This document shows positions 19,471-29,058 of a stretch of 64,000 bases of DNA, in pieces. Source of the stretch: Shewanella aestuarii (lineage in GTDB: Bacteria; Pseudomonadota; Gammaproteobacteria; Enterobacterales; Shewanellaceae); NCBI RefSeq assembly GCF_014647215.1, contig NZ_BMOT01000006.1, positions 124,001-188,000 of the forward strand. Reading direction: 5' to 3'. Position 1 is the first letter of the stretch. Every line of letters begins with the position of its first letter. Both the position numbers and the translations under genes were made by a program. Under the pieces are notes generated by a model. The model did not search any database. It was given only the letters and a program-made list of their open reading frames with translations, and was not told where the DNA came from.

Positions 19471-20703
19471 ATGAAGATCTATTTAGTTGGTGGTGCGGTG
19501 CGAGACAAACTGCTTGGCCAAGCAATTAAAGACAAAGATTTTGTTGTTGTCGGCAGTAGTGTTGAAGAAATGCTGGCACAAGGCTATCAGCAGGTAGGCA
19601 AAGATTTTCCGGTTTTTTTGCATCCTAAAACACAACAAGAATATGCGCTTGCCAGAACTGAGCGTAAAACCGCGATGGGATATCAAGGTTTTGCTTGCTA
19701 TGCCGCCAAAGATGTCAGCTTAGAACAAGACCTATTACGCCGAGACTTGACGGTTAATGCGATTGCGGAAGATGAATCAGGTAACTTGGTCGACCCTTAT
19801 GGTGGCCAGCACGATATTGAACAAAAAATTCTCAGACATGTATCCGACGCTTTTATCGAAGATCCACTGAGAGTATTACGCGTCGCACGCTTTGCGGCGC
19901 GCTTTCATCATCTTGGTTTTAAAATTGCCCCTGAAACTCAAACCCTGATGCAACAAATAGCAGAGTCTGGTGAGCTGGAGCACCTGACACCTGAACGAGT
20001 ATGGCAAGAGCTAGATAAAGTATTAAGCGGTAACAATCCTGAAGTGTTTTTTCAAACATTGCGAGATTGTGGCGCCTTGAAAGTGATTTTTGCTGAGATT
20101 GATGTGCTGTTTGGTATACCGCAACCTGAAAAATGGCACCCTGAAATAGACACAGGTGTACACACTTTATTGGTCTTAGCAGCAGCGAGCCTATTGTCGG
20201 CAGATAAAGCGGTTCGGTTCGCAAGTTTAACCCATGACCTAGGTAAAGCTCTAAGCCCTAAAGAAACCTTGCCAAAGCATCACGGACACGGTCAAAAAGG
20301 TGTGCCTGTTATAAAACGCCTATGCCAACGCCTACGTGTGCCAAATGAATACCGTGATTTAGCCATTTTAGTCAGCGACCAACATCAAAATATTCATAAT
20401 GCGTTTGAACTAAAAGCTGAAACCATTATCAAAGTCTTCGATAAAGCCGATTTTTGGCGCAAACCGCAGCGATTACAGCAAATGTTAATTTGTTGCCATG
20501 CCGATATGCGTGGCCGCACCGGGTTTGAACAAGCCGAATATCCGCAGCAAGCGTATCTTGAATCCTGCTTCGAAGCAGCAAGTAACGTAGATGTAAAACA
20601 AATCATATTGGATGGGTTTAAAGGCGCAGAAATTAAACAGCAATTGCACCAAAAAAGAATCGAAGTAGTGCAAGCTTTAAAGCAACAAATCAGAAACATA
20701 TAA
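19471..20703 (+). CDS. cca: CCA-adding tRNA nucleotidyltransferase, multifunctional, with HD domain
   Basis: ~410 residues. It adds or repairs the 3' CCA of tRNAs. The N-terminus [16 protein letters not shown] plus DKDFVVVG carries the metal-binding carboxylates of the class II nucleotidyltransferase fold. [10 protein letters not shown] and [15 protein letters not shown] follow. The C-terminal HD domain has [10 protein letters not shown] (HD at ~residue 253), which in E. coli gives phosphatase and phosphodiesterase activities. The frame is open from GTG 19462, but ATG 19471 matches the family start. Confidence 0.95.
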   Translation: MKIYLVGGAVRDKLLGQAIKDKDFVVVGSSVEEMLAQGYQQVGKDFPVFLHPKTQQEYALARTERKTAMGYQGFACYAAKDVSLEQDLLRRDLTVNAIAEDESGNLVDPYGGQHDIEQKILRHVSDAFIEDPLRVLRVARFAARFHHLGFKIAPETQTLMQQIAESGELEHLTPERVWQELDKVLSGNNPEVFFQTLRDCGALKVIFAEIDVLFGIPQPEKWHPEIDTGVHTLLVLAAASLLSADKAVRFASLTHDLGKALSPKETLPKHHGHGQKGVPVIKRLCQRLRVPNEYRDLAILVSDQHQNIHNAFELKAETIIKVFDKADFWRKPQRLQQMLICCHADMRGRTGFEQAEYPQQAYLESCFEAASNVDVKQIILDGFKGAEIKQQLHQKRIEVVQALKQQIRNI

Positions 20704-20965
20704 ACTTATAGCTTAAAAAATAGCTATAGGGAGAAAGCTGCTTTTTTATCGATTATTGTAGGATAAATCACTATTTTTATTGAAATTGAGCATGAATCAC
20801 CCCAATAAGCATTGAAACACTTGCAATTTTCGTTTATTTAACTACTTTAGATAAACATTTTGTTGTTTGCCTATAGCAAATAATAGAATGTGTGACATAA
20901 TTACGCCGCTGCAAAGGCATAGGCTTTTGCGCTAAAACTACAACCTATATTTAAGGGATTTACCC

Positions 20966-21232
20966 ATGAACAAAAAAGTACTGATGATTGCTGGTGTTGC
21001 TATGACTGCTTTACTAGGTGGCTGTGCTAACACTACTGCTCTAGAAGAAAGCGTTGCTAACTTAGGTAACAAAGTTGATCAACTATCTGCAGAAGTTGGT
21101 TCTTTAAAGTCTGAGCAAAGCAAATTATCTGCTGATGTTAAAGGCGCTAAAGCTGCTTCTATGGACGCACAAGCTGAAGCTAAACGTGCTAACGACCGTT
21201 TAGACAACATGGCTTCTTCTTACAAGAAGTAA
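20966..21232 (+). CDS. lpp: Major outer-membrane (murein) lipoprotein, Lpp/OprI alanine-zipper type
   Basis: 88 residues. The signal peptide ends in a lipobox, LLGGC, with lipid-modified Cys20; Ala at +2 predicts sorting to the outer membrane. The mature part is a continuous heptad-repeat coiled coil (VANLGNKVDQLSAEVGSL...) rich in Ala, Ser and Lys, and the C-terminus is Lys-Lys, as needed for covalent attachment to peptidoglycan. The RBS is AAGGGA before the ATG. A long upstream AT-rich region fits a strong promoter, and a long hairpin follows. Confidence 0.93.
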   Translation: MNKKVLMIAGVAMTALLGGCANTTALEESVANLGNKVDQLSAEVGSLKSEQSKLSADVKGAKAASMDAQAEAKRANDRLDNMASSYKK

Positions 21233-21276
21233 GACATAGCTATAAAGAATTAGCTTATTTTCATAGGTTGATTATT

Positions 21277-21328
21277 AGGGCTTGAATGTGGATCAACTGC
21301 AATGCAGTTTAGATCAACTTCAAGCCTT
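21277..21328 (+). terminator. Long compound hairpin downstream of lpp
   Basis: Outer stem GGCTTGAA (21279-21286) with TTCAAGCC (21319-21326), extendable by two pairs. A GATC/GATC pair lies inside it, and an apical hairpin AACTGC-AAT-GCAGTT at 21295-21309. Only a weak T-rich tail follows, so it may be a terminator or a 3' mRNA stabiliser. Confidence 0.65.
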
Positions 21329-21505
21329 AATTATTTGTGCTATAGAGGCTTTTTAATTACTCAAAAAAGACTGTCTAAGCCTCCTTATCCAGCCCCTCCT
21401 GCGCATATTATATTGCGGCAAAACATCCAATATTAACGATAAATCTTCTATTTGTTGCGACACTGCATCAGCAAAAAGAATCAACACAGCGTACTGAAGT
21501 ACACC

Positions 21506-22348
21506 CTATGCCAGCTTTAGTACCAATACATCAAACTCACATTTCAAGCCATCAATTGGCTGAGCTTTAATTTGATGTCGAAGTTCATCATTGGCTCGCC
21601 AGGCAAACAAAGAACTGTCCAGCAAACCTAACGCCTGATCGCCACTGACATTGATGTCAAACGACACGCACTCGTGAGTTTCAATACTTAAACGCTTGGG
21701 AATATTGATTTGAAATGGCTTTTCAACTAAATCCGGGTAAACCTGTTGTTTTATTTGCCATAAATGCTGATGACTTGGCTGTACTAATATCATTCGGCCA
21801 TCATCTTTTAATATTCGAATACATTCCTGACCTTTGATTGGCGCGTCAAACAAAGTAACAATATCTATACTTTTATCCGCAAAAGGTAATGCCTTAAGTG
21901 CGCTAAAAATTAAACATGCTGGTGACTGTAATTTTGATGCCGCAAATAAGGCATTCTCGGCATCAGACACCCCCCAAGCCGACAAATTGTCAACTTGTTG
22001 CTGTGCAACTAAAAAGGCATGAATTTGTGCTAAATAATAACCATCACCACACTGATAATCTAACCAATTAACTTGCTGTTGCTTATCCGTTGCTAGTGGC
22101 AGCATTAATTGCTGTAAAGTATCGACAAGCGGTTGGAATACCCCGCTTTGAAGTAAAAACTGCCTTGCTCGCATTTGCTGTCGACTGACTGATGATTGCA
22201 ATGTTTTCGCTTTTACCTTCACCAAAGGGTAATAGCCTTGCGCTAAGCGGTCAAAATGATGCTTTGCATCGCAATATAAACCTTTTGAAGCTTGGTGTTG
22301 ATGTAAGGGCTGAGCACAGGTCGGGCAAATTAATGGAGAAATCATCAT
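21506..22348 (-). CDS. rlmA: 23S rRNA (guanine-N1)-methyltransferase, RlmA-like
   Basis: ~280 residues. The N-terminal zinc-binding part is CPTCAQPLHQHQASKGLYC followed by HHFDRLAQGYYPLV, as in RlmA. The SAM-binding domain has LDYQCGDGYYLAQI (family LDxGCGEG) and a later ILKDDGRMILVQPSHQHLWQIK motif typical of RlmA. It would methylate G745-equivalent in 23S rRNA. The frame is open to 22396, but the terminator of the upstream uppP gene covers 22382-22405, so I place the start at the MMIS double methionine (22348 or 22345). No clear RBS is seen. Confidence 0.82.
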   Translation of the reverse strand: MMISPLICPTCAQPLHQHQASKGLYCDAKHHFDRLAQGYYPLVKVKAKTLQSSVSRQQMRARQFLLQSGVFQPLVDTLQQLMLPLATDKQQQVNWLDYQCGDGYYLAQIHAFLVAQQQVDNLSAWGVSDAENALFAASKLQSPACLIFSALKALPFADKSIDIVTLFDAPIKGQECIRILKDDGRMILVQPSHQHLWQIKQQVYPDLVEKPFQINIPKRLSIETHECVSFDINVSGDQALGLLDSSLFAWRANDELRHQIKAQPIDGLKCEFDVLVLKLA

Positions 22349-22381
22349 AAATAAACTTTTAATAAGAAAAAAACTAAAATA

Positions 22382-22405
22382 AAAAACGGGTAACAATACC
22401 CGTTT
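22382..22405 (-). terminator. Intrinsic terminator after uppP
   Basis: On the minus strand ACGGGTA-TTGT-TACCCGT followed by TTTTTTATTTT. Confidence 0.85.
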
Positions 22406-22431
22406 AATTCATTTGTTACTGAGCCTGAATA

Positions 22432-23232
22432 TTATAAATACAACAAACCAAGCAGAATGCTACCTAATATTAGTCGGTAAATCACAAATGGGGTCATGCC
22501 TATTTGGCTAATAAACTTCAAGAAATAATGAATACAGATATAAGCGGCCACAAACGACACCACCAAACCTAAACTTAATGCTTGATAATCAATCGGTAAT
22601 GGACTTTCAATCAAATCTTTAGTCACCAATAGCGCGGCACCACAACTTACTGGAATAGACATTAGAAATGAAAAACGCGCAGCGGCCTCTCGAGTAAGTC
22701 CTAACATTAACGCTGCTGTCATGGTCGCGCCTGAACGAGAAGTACCAGGGATTAATGCCATAGCTTGTGCAACACCAATTAACAGGGCTTTTTTCCAGCC
22801 CATCTGAAACTCATTCAGTTGCGCTTTTGACATTCGGTCTGCAACCCACAACAACAATCCAAAAGAGATCGTTGTGATTGCGATAACTAAGGTGTTGCGC
22901 AAATGGGTTTCAATGAAATCTTTGGCCATAAAACCCGCAATTACAGCAGGAATGGTAGCCAACAAAATCCACCATGAAAGCTTACTTTCCTGAGTTTGAG
23001 TGCCTGTCGCAAAACTTTTAATCCATGCCTGAGTAAGGGTTACAATTTCTGTTCGAAAATAAATAATCACCGCAAATAATGACCCAGTATTTACCGCCAC
23101 ATCAAATGATAATCCTTGGTCTTCCCAACCCAATAATTGTGCAGGTAAAATTAAATGTCCTGAACTGGAAATAGGCAAAAACTCGGTTAGACCTTGAATA
23201 AGTGCCAAAAATATAACTTGTAGCGATTCCAT
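22432..23232 (-). CDS. uppP: Undecaprenyl-diphosphate phosphatase (BacA)
   Basis: 266-residue inner-membrane enzyme that recycles undecaprenyl pyrophosphate for peptidoglycan and other wall polymers; its overproduction confers bacitracin tolerance. Signatures: [20 protein letters not shown] at the N-terminus (catalytic Glu and Ser/His) and [32 protein letters not shown] in the second half. About eight membrane segments. It follows folK by ~45 bases, possibly in the same transcript. Confidence 0.96.
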   Translation of the reverse strand: MESLQVIFLALIQGLTEFLPISSSGHLILPAQLLGWEDQGLSFDVAVNTGSLFAVIIYFRTEIVTLTQAWIKSFATGTQTQESKLSWWILLATIPAVIAGFMAKDFIETHLRNTLVIAITTISFGLLLWVADRMSKAQLNEFQMGWKKALLIGVAQAMALIPGTSRSGATMTAALMLGLTREAAARFSFLMSIPVSCGAALLVTKDLIESPLPIDYQALSLGLVVSFVAAYICIHYFLKFISQIGMTPFVIYRLILGSILLGLLYL

Positions 23233-23276
23233 ATTTGTCCTTGTTTAAATAACGTATTGCCTACTGATATTGATCA

Positions 23277-23789
23277 TTAAGCACTGACACAATGTAACTG
23301 GGGTGAGAAAGTAAAAGGTACTGGCCATAGTTGTTGCTGTTGCTTATCGTATTGCTGCCAAAGTGTTTGGTATGACACCCCAACAATGGGGTGTAATAAA
23401 TTAGGAGCTAGCTCGGCTAGTGGCCACAGCACAAAAGCATTAAATAGAATTTCCCCCCGAGGAAGTTCAACAGGCAGGCGGGTTATTTCGTCATTATAAA
23501 GCAATAAATCTATATCTAAACTGCGAGGGCTAAACTTTTTCTCGCCCCTAATGCGGCCATTGGCTTGTTCAATCATTTTAAACTTTGCAACAACCTCGGC
23601 AATCGACATGTCGGTATCAGCACTCGCAACCATATTCAAAAAGTTAGTGCCTTTAAACCCTACAGATTCACTTTCAAATACCCGAGATAAAGACAAAGGC
23701 CCAAAATGTTGCTGCAAATCCAACAATCCTGCCTGGAGGTGTAGTTCAGGTTCAATATTGGTTCCTAAACTGATGTAAATTTTTGCCAT
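23277..23789 (-). CDS. folK: 6-hydroxymethyl-7,8-dihydropterin pyrophosphokinase
   Basis: 170 residues; transfers pyrophosphate from ATP to hydroxymethyldihydropterin in folate synthesis. YISLGTNIEPELHLQAGL at the N-terminus, FLNMVASADTDM, and the HPPK signature FSPRSLDIDLLLYND (metal-binding Asp pair) are all present. It lies ~50 bases downstream of folB, the preceding enzyme of the pathway. Confidence 0.95.
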   Translation of the reverse strand: MAKIYISLGTNIEPELHLQAGLLDLQQHFGPLSLSRVFESESVGFKGTNFLNMVASADTDMSIAEVVAKFKMIEQANGRIRGEKKFSPRSLDIDLLLYNDEITRLPVELPRGEILFNAFVLWPLAELAPNLLHPIVGVSYQTLWQQYDKQQQQLWPVPFTFSPQLHCVSA

Positions 23790-23838
23790 TAAATATGTTA
23801 ATCCCGGTTATTGAGAAGATTGATCATCAAAAGTCGTT

Positions 23839-24192
23839 TTAAACATTGCCACGTTCAATTTCAACACCAACAGATACGGCATGAGGTACCGCGCCAGGCT
23901 TCATAACAACCACTTTAACCCATGGCACATTGAATTCATTTTGCAAACACTGGGCAATCATTTCAGCGACAGTTTCAATCAATTCCAAGGGCTTTTCGGT
24001 AATCAAGGCCGTTAAACGGTTCGAGACCGTTTCGTAGCATAGTGCATGGGCATAATCATCACTGGCAGCAGCTAAACGATTATCCCAAGCCATGTCTAAA
24101 TCAATTAACAAGGTTTGATGGATCTTCTTTTCCCATTCATAAATCCCAATCACAGTTTCAATCTTTAACTGCCTGATAAGCACTTTATCCAT
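23839..24192 (-). CDS. folB: Dihydroneopterin aldolase
   Basis: 117 residues; converts dihydroneopterin to hydroxymethyldihydropterin and glycolaldehyde. MDKVLIRQLKIETVIGIYEWEKKIHQTLLIDLDM is the characteristic start with the active-site Glu, and VVVMKPGAVPHAVSVGVEIER closes the fold with the conserved Lys. The frame extends to 24231, but GGAGGT directly upstream of ATG 24192 fixes the start. It is divergent from plsY and probably co-transcribed with folK. Confidence 0.95.
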   Translation of the reverse strand: MDKVLIRQLKIETVIGIYEWEKKIHQTLLIDLDMAWDNRLAAASDDYAHALCYETVSNRLTALITEKPLELIETVAEMIAQCLQNEFNVPWVKVVVMKPGAVPHAVSVGVEIERGNV

Positions 24193-24435
24193 GTGAACCT
24201 CCAGAAAAACCCATATTATTAGACTGTTCAAAATTAATTGCAGATAAACAGTGATATTCTCACCATCTGGCCTTTTGCCTGCAAGCGTAAAGCAGTAGGA
24301 TAAGCCAATACAAAAACAAAGGTAACGAATTTAATTCATGCCACGGAACTTGTTTTTGATGCTTGCAGAATGATTTGCAACAGCGCATTAAAAAATCATG
24401 CGCGATAATACCCTAAGACGAGTAAGGAAACCAAT

Positions 24436-25047
24436 TTGAACACCATAGTCGTAACCGTTTTGATGATAATTGTTGCATATTTGGCAGGTTCGATCTCGAG
24501 TGCGATATTAGTTTGCAAAATGAGAGGTTTACCTGATCCAAGGACAAACGGTTCCGGTAACCCTGGCGCGACAAATGTTTTAAGAATTGGGGGGGCCAGT
24601 TCGGCAATATTGGTATTGTTTTTTGACATGCTCAAAGGTGCTGTACCGTCTTACCTCAGTTATTTACTTGGTTTAGATGCCGCTTCCCTTGGCTTTATTG
24701 CCGTTGCAGCCTGCTTAGGACACATTTATCCGGTATTTTTTCAATTTAAAGGGGGTAAAGGTGTTGCAACAGCTTTCGGGGCGATGGCCCCTATTGGTCA
24801 TGATTTAGCACTTTGTTTAGTCGCGACTTGGGTTGTCTTAGTCTTTATAACCCGTTACTCCTCCGTTTCTGCCATGGCAACCGCGATACTTGCTCCCATC
24901 TATACATGGTGGTTGGATGAACGCTTCGTGCTACCAGTAGCCATGTTATCTACGCTAATTTTAATTAGGCATAAAGATAATATTGAACGACTACGTATTG
25001 GCGAAGAAACAAAAGTGACCCGAAAAAGAACCAATAAAAAAGCTTAA
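24436..25047 (+). CDS. plsY: Acyl-phosphate:glycerol-3-phosphate acyltransferase PlsY
   Basis: 203-residue membrane protein making lysophosphatidic acid from acyl-phosphate. The loop motifs are present: [43 protein letters not shown] and [20 protein letters not shown]. The start is TTG 24436, eight bases after TAAGGA; no ATG or GTG is available that keeps the first membrane segment. The last codons overlap a bidirectional hairpin. Confidence 0.95.
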   Translation: MNTIVVTVLMIIVAYLAGSISSAILVCKMRGLPDPRTNGSGNPGATNVLRIGGASSAILVLFFDMLKGAVPSYLSYLLGLDAASLGFIAVAACLGHIYPVFFQFKGGKGVATAFGAMAPIGHDLALCLVATWVVLVFITRYSSVSAMATAILAPIYTWWLDERFVLPVAMLSTLILIRHKDNIERLRIGEETKVTRKRTNKKA

Positions 25048-25072
25048 CGGGATTAACACGTTAAGCTTTAAC
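25036..25072. terminator. Bidirectional terminator overlapping the plsY stop codon
   Basis: AAAGCTTAACG (25039-25049) pairs with CGTTAAGCTTT (25059-25069). The plsY TAA lies inside the left arm. On the minus strand the stem is followed by TTTTTTATTGG, so it mainly serves tsaD. Confidence 0.8.
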
Positions 25073-25112
25073 GACTTATCTTATCTAATATTGTTATATC
25101 TGATGCTAAGTT

Positions 25113-26126
25113 TTATACCGCAGGTAAAGAATCTAAAGGCCAACGGGGAACGCCTTTCACGGCTAAATCTTCTACTTGGCCGGCTTTAAGTCGCTGCATT
25201 CCGGCATAAGCAATCATGGCACCATTGTCTGTACAAAACTCGCCACGGGGGTAATACACTTTTCCGCCCATGTCTTGCATCATTTGAGCTAAAGACTCAC
25301 GCAAACGCGTATTGGCACTCACGCCTCCGGCAATCACTAAGCGCTTATATCCTGTCTGCTTTAGGGCACGCTTACACTTAATGGCAAGAGTATCCACCAC
25401 CGCCTCTTCAAATGCTCTGGCTATATTGGCACGAGTTTGCTCATCATCAGGCTCAGCTGCAATAGTATTGGCGGCAAAGGTTTTTAAACCTGAAAAACTA
25501 AAATCAAGACCCGGTCTATCTGTCATTGGACGCGGAAATTTGTATCCAACCTCCAAACCTTGCGCCGCCAATTTAGCTAAACGCGGACCGCCCGGATAAT
25601 CTAATCCCATCAATTTTGCGGTTTTATCAAAAGCCTCACCTGCTGCATCATCAACAGACTCGCCTAGTACAACATATTGACCAATACCGTCCACTTGCAC
25701 CAACATTGAATGTCCGCCAGAGACTAATAAGGCAACAAACGGAAACTCAGGAGCATCATCTTCAAGCATCGGGGCTAAAAGGTGCCCTTCCATATGATGT
25801 ACACCTACCGCAGGTTTTCCCCAGGCATAGGCTAATGAACGTCCAACACAGGCGCCCACTAAAAGTGCCCCAATTAAGCCTGGGCCTTTTGTAAATGCCA
25901 CGCCATCAATGTCATCAATAGAAGAATTAGCTTTAGTCAGCGCTTGTTTAATTAGCGGAATAATTTTACGCACATGATCACGAGATGCCAATTCTGGCAC
26001 GACGCCACCATAGTCAGCGTGCAGCTTTACTTGGCTATATAATACATGTGAAAGCAGGCCTTGCTGATCATCATAAACGGCGATGCCAGTCTCATCGCAT
26101 GATGTTTCAATACCAATAATGCGCAT
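25113..26126 (-). CDS. tsaD: tRNA N6-threonylcarbamoyladenosine transferase subunit TsaD
   Basis: 337 residues; transfers threonylcarbamoyl to A37 of ANN-decoding tRNAs together with TsaB and Tsa[20 protein letters not shown] is the start signature. Metal ligands His111 and His115 lie in [10 protein letters not shown], and [18 protein letters not shown] and [13 protein letters not shown] follow. The frame is open to 26210, but AGGAAC upstream of ATG 26126 and the family N-terminus set the start. It is divergent from rpsU, as commonly seen. Confidence 0.97.
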   Translation of the reverse strand: MRIIGIETSCDETGIAVYDDQQGLLSHVLYSQVKLHADYGGVVPELASRDHVRKIIPLIKQALTKANSSIDDIDGVAFTKGPGLIGALLVGACVGRSLAYAWGKPAVGVHHMEGHLLAPMLEDDAPEFPFVALLVSGGHSMLVQVDGIGQYVVLGESVDDAAGEAFDKTAKLMGLDYPGGPRLAKLAAQGLEVGYKFPRPMTDRPGLDFSFSGLKTFAANTIAAEPDDEQTRANIARAFEEAVVDTLAIKCKRALKQTGYKRLVIAGGVSANTRLRESLAQMMQDMGGKVYYPRGEFCTDNGAMIAYAGMQRLKAGQVEDLAVKGVPRWPLDSLPAV

Positions 26127-26296
26127 AATGTCTTGTTCCTGTAAAATTAAGCGGCTAATTCTAGCCTTTGGTGCAAGTTTTCTCCAGATAAAATCAACAG
26201 ACCCACACAACGATCGTTTTTGATCGTTTATATAACTTTAAAAACAGCTATTTATTGTTTTTTAACTCGCCTTAAGCAGACAATCTGAACAAAGGG

Positions 26297-26326
26297 TTTA
26301 CAAATACCCTTAGCTCGGTGTAAAAT
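26297..26326 (+). promoter_or_regulatory. Predicted sigma-70 promoter of the rpsU operon
   Basis: TTTACA (26297-26302), 18-bp spacer, TAAAAT (26321-26326), followed by a GC-rich discriminator (TCCGCACC), a composition typical of growth-rate-controlled genes. Confidence 0.65.
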
Positions 26327-26342
26327 TCCGCACCATTTTAAT

Positions 26343-26383
26343 TAGCCTTTTGGCTATTTAAGGGTTTAAGTTTCGAACTTAAA
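26343..26383 (+). other. Two leader hairpins before rpsU
   Basis: TAGCC-TTTT-GGCTA (26343-26356) and TTTAAGTT-TCG-AACTTAAA (26365-26383) lie in the predicted 5' leader, ~45-85 bases ahead of the rpsU ATG. A role in translational control or RNA stability is inference. Confidence 0.5.
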
Positions 26384-26426
26384 ACACTTAATAACCAACT
26401 CAACTACACCTAAGGGGTGATGGCGT

Positions 26427-26642
26427 ATGCCAATTATTAAAGTACGTGAAAACGAACCATTCGACGTAGCTCTTCGTCGTTTCAAGCGCTCTTGTGAAAA
26501 AGCTGGTATCTTAGCTGATGTACGTGCTCGTGAATTCTACGAGAAGCCAACTACTGCACGTAAGCGCGCAAAAGCTGCTGCAGTTAAACGTCTAGCTAAG
26601 AAGCTTTCTCGCGAAAACGCACGTCGCGTACGTTTATACTAA
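26427..26642 (+). CDS. rpsU: Small ribosomal subunit protein S21
   Basis: 71-residue basic protein of the 30S subunit involved in translation initiation. The sequence [19 protein letters not shown], with KRSCEKAGI and the Lys/Arg-rich tail, is essentially the enterobacterial S21. AAGGGGTGATGGCGT around the start supplies the RBS. It is the first gene of the macromolecular synthesis operon. Confidence 0.98.
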   Translation: MPIIKVRENEPFDVALRRFKRSCEKAGILADVRAREFYEKPTTARKRAKAAAVKRLAKKLSRENARRVRLY

Positions 26643-26649
26643 TCTCATT

Positions 26650-27093
26650 ATGAGCCTAGTCGATAAGCTAAAAGACCAAATGAAAGACGCTATGCGTGCC
26701 AAAGAAAAGGTACGCTTAGGCACTATTCGTATGGCACTTGCCGCCGTCAAACAAGTTGAAGTGGATACCCGCGAAACGTTGAATGATGAACAGGTAATAG
26801 CTATCTTAACCAAGATGGTCAAGCAACGTCGCGATTCTATTGCTCAATATGAAGCAGCGAATCGCCCGGAGCTTGCAGCAGCTGAAGCAGAAGAGATTCA
26901 AGTAATTGAAACCTTCTTGCCAACACCATTAACTGAAGCGGAAGTGGCAGCGATTATCGATGCAACTATTGTTAAAGTAGGTGCTGCATCCATGGCGGAT
27001 ATGGGCAAAGTAATGGGAGCATTAAAATCTGAAGTTCAAGGACGTGCAGACATGAGTGCCATTGGTGCTTTAATCCGCGCAAAATTGAAATAA
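26650..27093 (+). CDS. yqeY: GatB/YqeY domain protein
   Basis: 147 residues, seven bases downstream of rpsU. MSLVDKLKDQMKDAMRAKEKVRLGTIRMALAAVKQ and ADMGKVMGALKSEVQGRADMSAIGALIRAKL match the YqeY family, related to the tRNA-binding tail of the GatB amidotransferase subunit. Its exact role is unknown; linkage to rpsU and dnaG is conserved in many gammaproteobacteria. Confidence 0.93.
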   Translation: MSLVDKLKDQMKDAMRAKEKVRLGTIRMALAAVKQVEVDTRETLNDEQVIAILTKMVKQRRDSIAQYEAANRPELAAAEAEEIQVIETFLPTPLTEAEVAAIIDATIVKVGAASMADMGKVMGALKSEVQGRADMSAIGALIRAKLK

Positions 27094-27112
27094 TCAGGCG
27101 TTAATGTTGAAT

Positions 27113-27143
27113 GAGCCGTGCACCTGCACGGCTTGTTTGTTTT
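27113..27143 (+). terminator. Hairpin with T-rich tail between yqeY and dnaG
   Basis: AGCCGTG-CACCTG-CACGGCT then TGTTTGTTTT. It probably acts as a partial terminator that lowers dnaG expression relative to rpsU, as is known for the E. coli operon. Confidence 0.75.
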
Positions 27144-27183
27144 AATTTGTTGATAAAGTGACTTCGAGAATTTATAGCAATCA

Positions 27184-28911
27184 ATGGCGATCCCTCGTGA
27201 TTTTATCAATGAGCTAATAGCTCGCACTGACATTGTCGATCTTATTGATCGAAAAGTGCCATTGAAAAAAGCTGGCAAAAATCATTCTGCATGCTGTCCT
27301 TTTCATAGCGAGAAATCGCCCTCTTTTACCGTCAGCAGAGATAAACAGTTTTACCATTGCTTTGGCTGTGGTGCACATGGCAATGCCATTGATTTTGTCA
27401 TGGAATACGATCGATTAGAATTTGTCGATGCGATCGAAGAACTCGCCAGTCAACTTGGTTTAGATGTACCGCAAGAAAATGGCAATACAAAACGTCAAGA
27501 TCACGGATTAAGTCGTGATTTATATCAATTGATGGAAGAAGCAAATCTATTCTATCAAAGCCAGTTAAGACAACATCAAGATAAGCAAAAAGTACTCGAT
27601 TACCTCGACTTTAGAGGCTTATCGGATGATGTTATTAAGCATTTCGGCATAGGTTTTGCGCCTGACGGCTGGGACGGTTTGTTAGGCCGCTACCGTCAAA
27701 ACCAATCAGCACAAGACAAATTACTTACCGCCGGCATGTTGATAGAAAACGACAGCGGTAAGCGTTATGACCGTTTTCGTGACCGATTAATGTTTCCAAT
27801 CCGCGATAGACGCGGCAGAGTTATCGGTTTTGGTGGAAGAGTTTTAGGTGAAGGTACCCCTAAATACTTGAATTCTCCAGAAACGCCCATATTTCATAAG
27901 GGTAATGAACTTTACGGCTTATACGAATTAAAACAACTTCATCGCGATCCACAACATGTGTTGATTGTTGAAGGTTATATGGATGTCGTGGCGTTAGCGC
28001 AATTTGGCGTTGACTATGCTGTTGCATCGCTTGGTACATCGACAACAGCTGAACAATTTCAATTGTTAGTCCGTAGTGCCAAAGAAGTCATCTGTTGTTA
28101 TGACGGTGATAGAGCTGGACGTGAAGCCGCATGGCGTGCACTAGAAACTGCCTTACCGCTTTTAAAACCCGGTGACATGGTAAGATTCATGTTTCTACCT
28201 CAGGGTGAAGATCCTGACACCATGGTCAGAAAAATTGGCAAAGCGGCTTTTGAAGAGCTGATTCAACAGGCCATGCAGTTACCAGAATTTTTGTTTGAAA
28301 CCTTGAGCAGCACCCATGGTACAGATAAAGGCGCCCTTGCAAAGCAGGCGATAACCTTAATCGAAAAAGTGCAAGACAGCGTATTACAAAACCTGTTGTT
28401 AGAAAGTTTATCCCACAAATTGGGCATGAACAGCAGTGATGATTTAAAGAAAAAATTAGGTTTTGCGGTCAAGAAACCGCAACCACTTAATGCCAAAGGG
28501 TTACAAGGGCGAGGCACACCACTAAGGTTGGCCATTGCATTGTTAGTTCAAAAACCCAGCTTGGGCTTTGGACTTGCCCCACAACCGGCATTAAACAAAA
28601 TTCAAATGGCTGGCATTGACTTGCTGAATCATTTGCTTGAAATAACTCGAACTCAACAATTTAATAGCGCACAACTACTTGAGATACATAGAGAGCACGA
28701 ACAGAAGAGCACTCTAATAAAGTTAGCCCAATGGGACCATCAAGTGGCGGATGAGAATGTGTTGACCGAGTTTAAACAAACCCTGATATGGTTGACTAAC
28801 CAATATATAGAACAACGCTATCAGGAACTTAGTCTCAAACAGACTTTAACAAAAGCTGAGAAAATGCAGCTTACTAAGCTGATTTCAATAATGAAAGGTG
28901 TTGCGAAGTAG
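27184..28911 (+). CDS. dnaG: DNA primase
   Basis: 575 residues; makes RNA primers at the replication fork. The CHC2 zinc finger is intact (Cys38, His41, Cys59, Cys62, in CCPFH...YHCFGCG). The TOPRIM catalytic core shows VLIVEGYMDVVALAQFG and CCYDGDRAGREAAWRA with the acidic metal ligands. The C-terminal ~150 residues (helical, ending LTKAEKMQLTKLISIMKG) form the DnaB helicase-binding domain. The preceding hairpin and a weak RBS suggest low expression. Confidence 0.96.
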   Translation: MAIPRDFINELIARTDIVDLIDRKVPLKKAGKNHSACCPFHSEKSPSFTVSRDKQFYHCFGCGAHGNAIDFVMEYDRLEFVDAIEELASQLGLDVPQENGNTKRQDHGLSRDLYQLMEEANLFYQSQLRQHQDKQKVLDYLDFRGLSDDVIKHFGIGFAPDGWDGLLGRYRQNQSAQDKLLTAGMLIENDSGKRYDRFRDRLMFPIRDRRGRVIGFGGRVLGEGTPKYLNSPETPIFHKGNELYGLYELKQLHRDPQHVLIVEGYMDVVALAQFGVDYAVASLGTSTTAEQFQLLVRSAKEVICCYDGDRAGREAAWRALETALPLLKPGDMVRFMFLPQGEDPDTMVRKIGKAAFEELIQQAMQLPEFLFETLSSTHGTDKGALAKQAITLIEKVQDSVLQNLLLESLSHKLGMNSSDDLKKKLGFAVKKPQPLNAKGLQGRGTPLRLAIALLVQKPSLGFGLAPQPALNKIQMAGIDLLNHLLEITRTQQFNSAQLLEIHREHEQKSTLIKLAQWDHQVADENVLTEFKQTLIWLTNQYIEQRYQELSLKQTLTKAEKMQLTKLISIMKGVAK

Positions 28912-29058
28912 CCCGAAAAAGACAAAAATTTCGTGGTTAAAACAACACCATGGACTAGCTAAGATGAGTCCACACAGCTATAATTGACGATTTGCGCGAC
29001 ACTAAGCTAGGCTCAGTGTCCTGTCGTTATTTCAGTTCCCCAAACTTGGATGATATCT

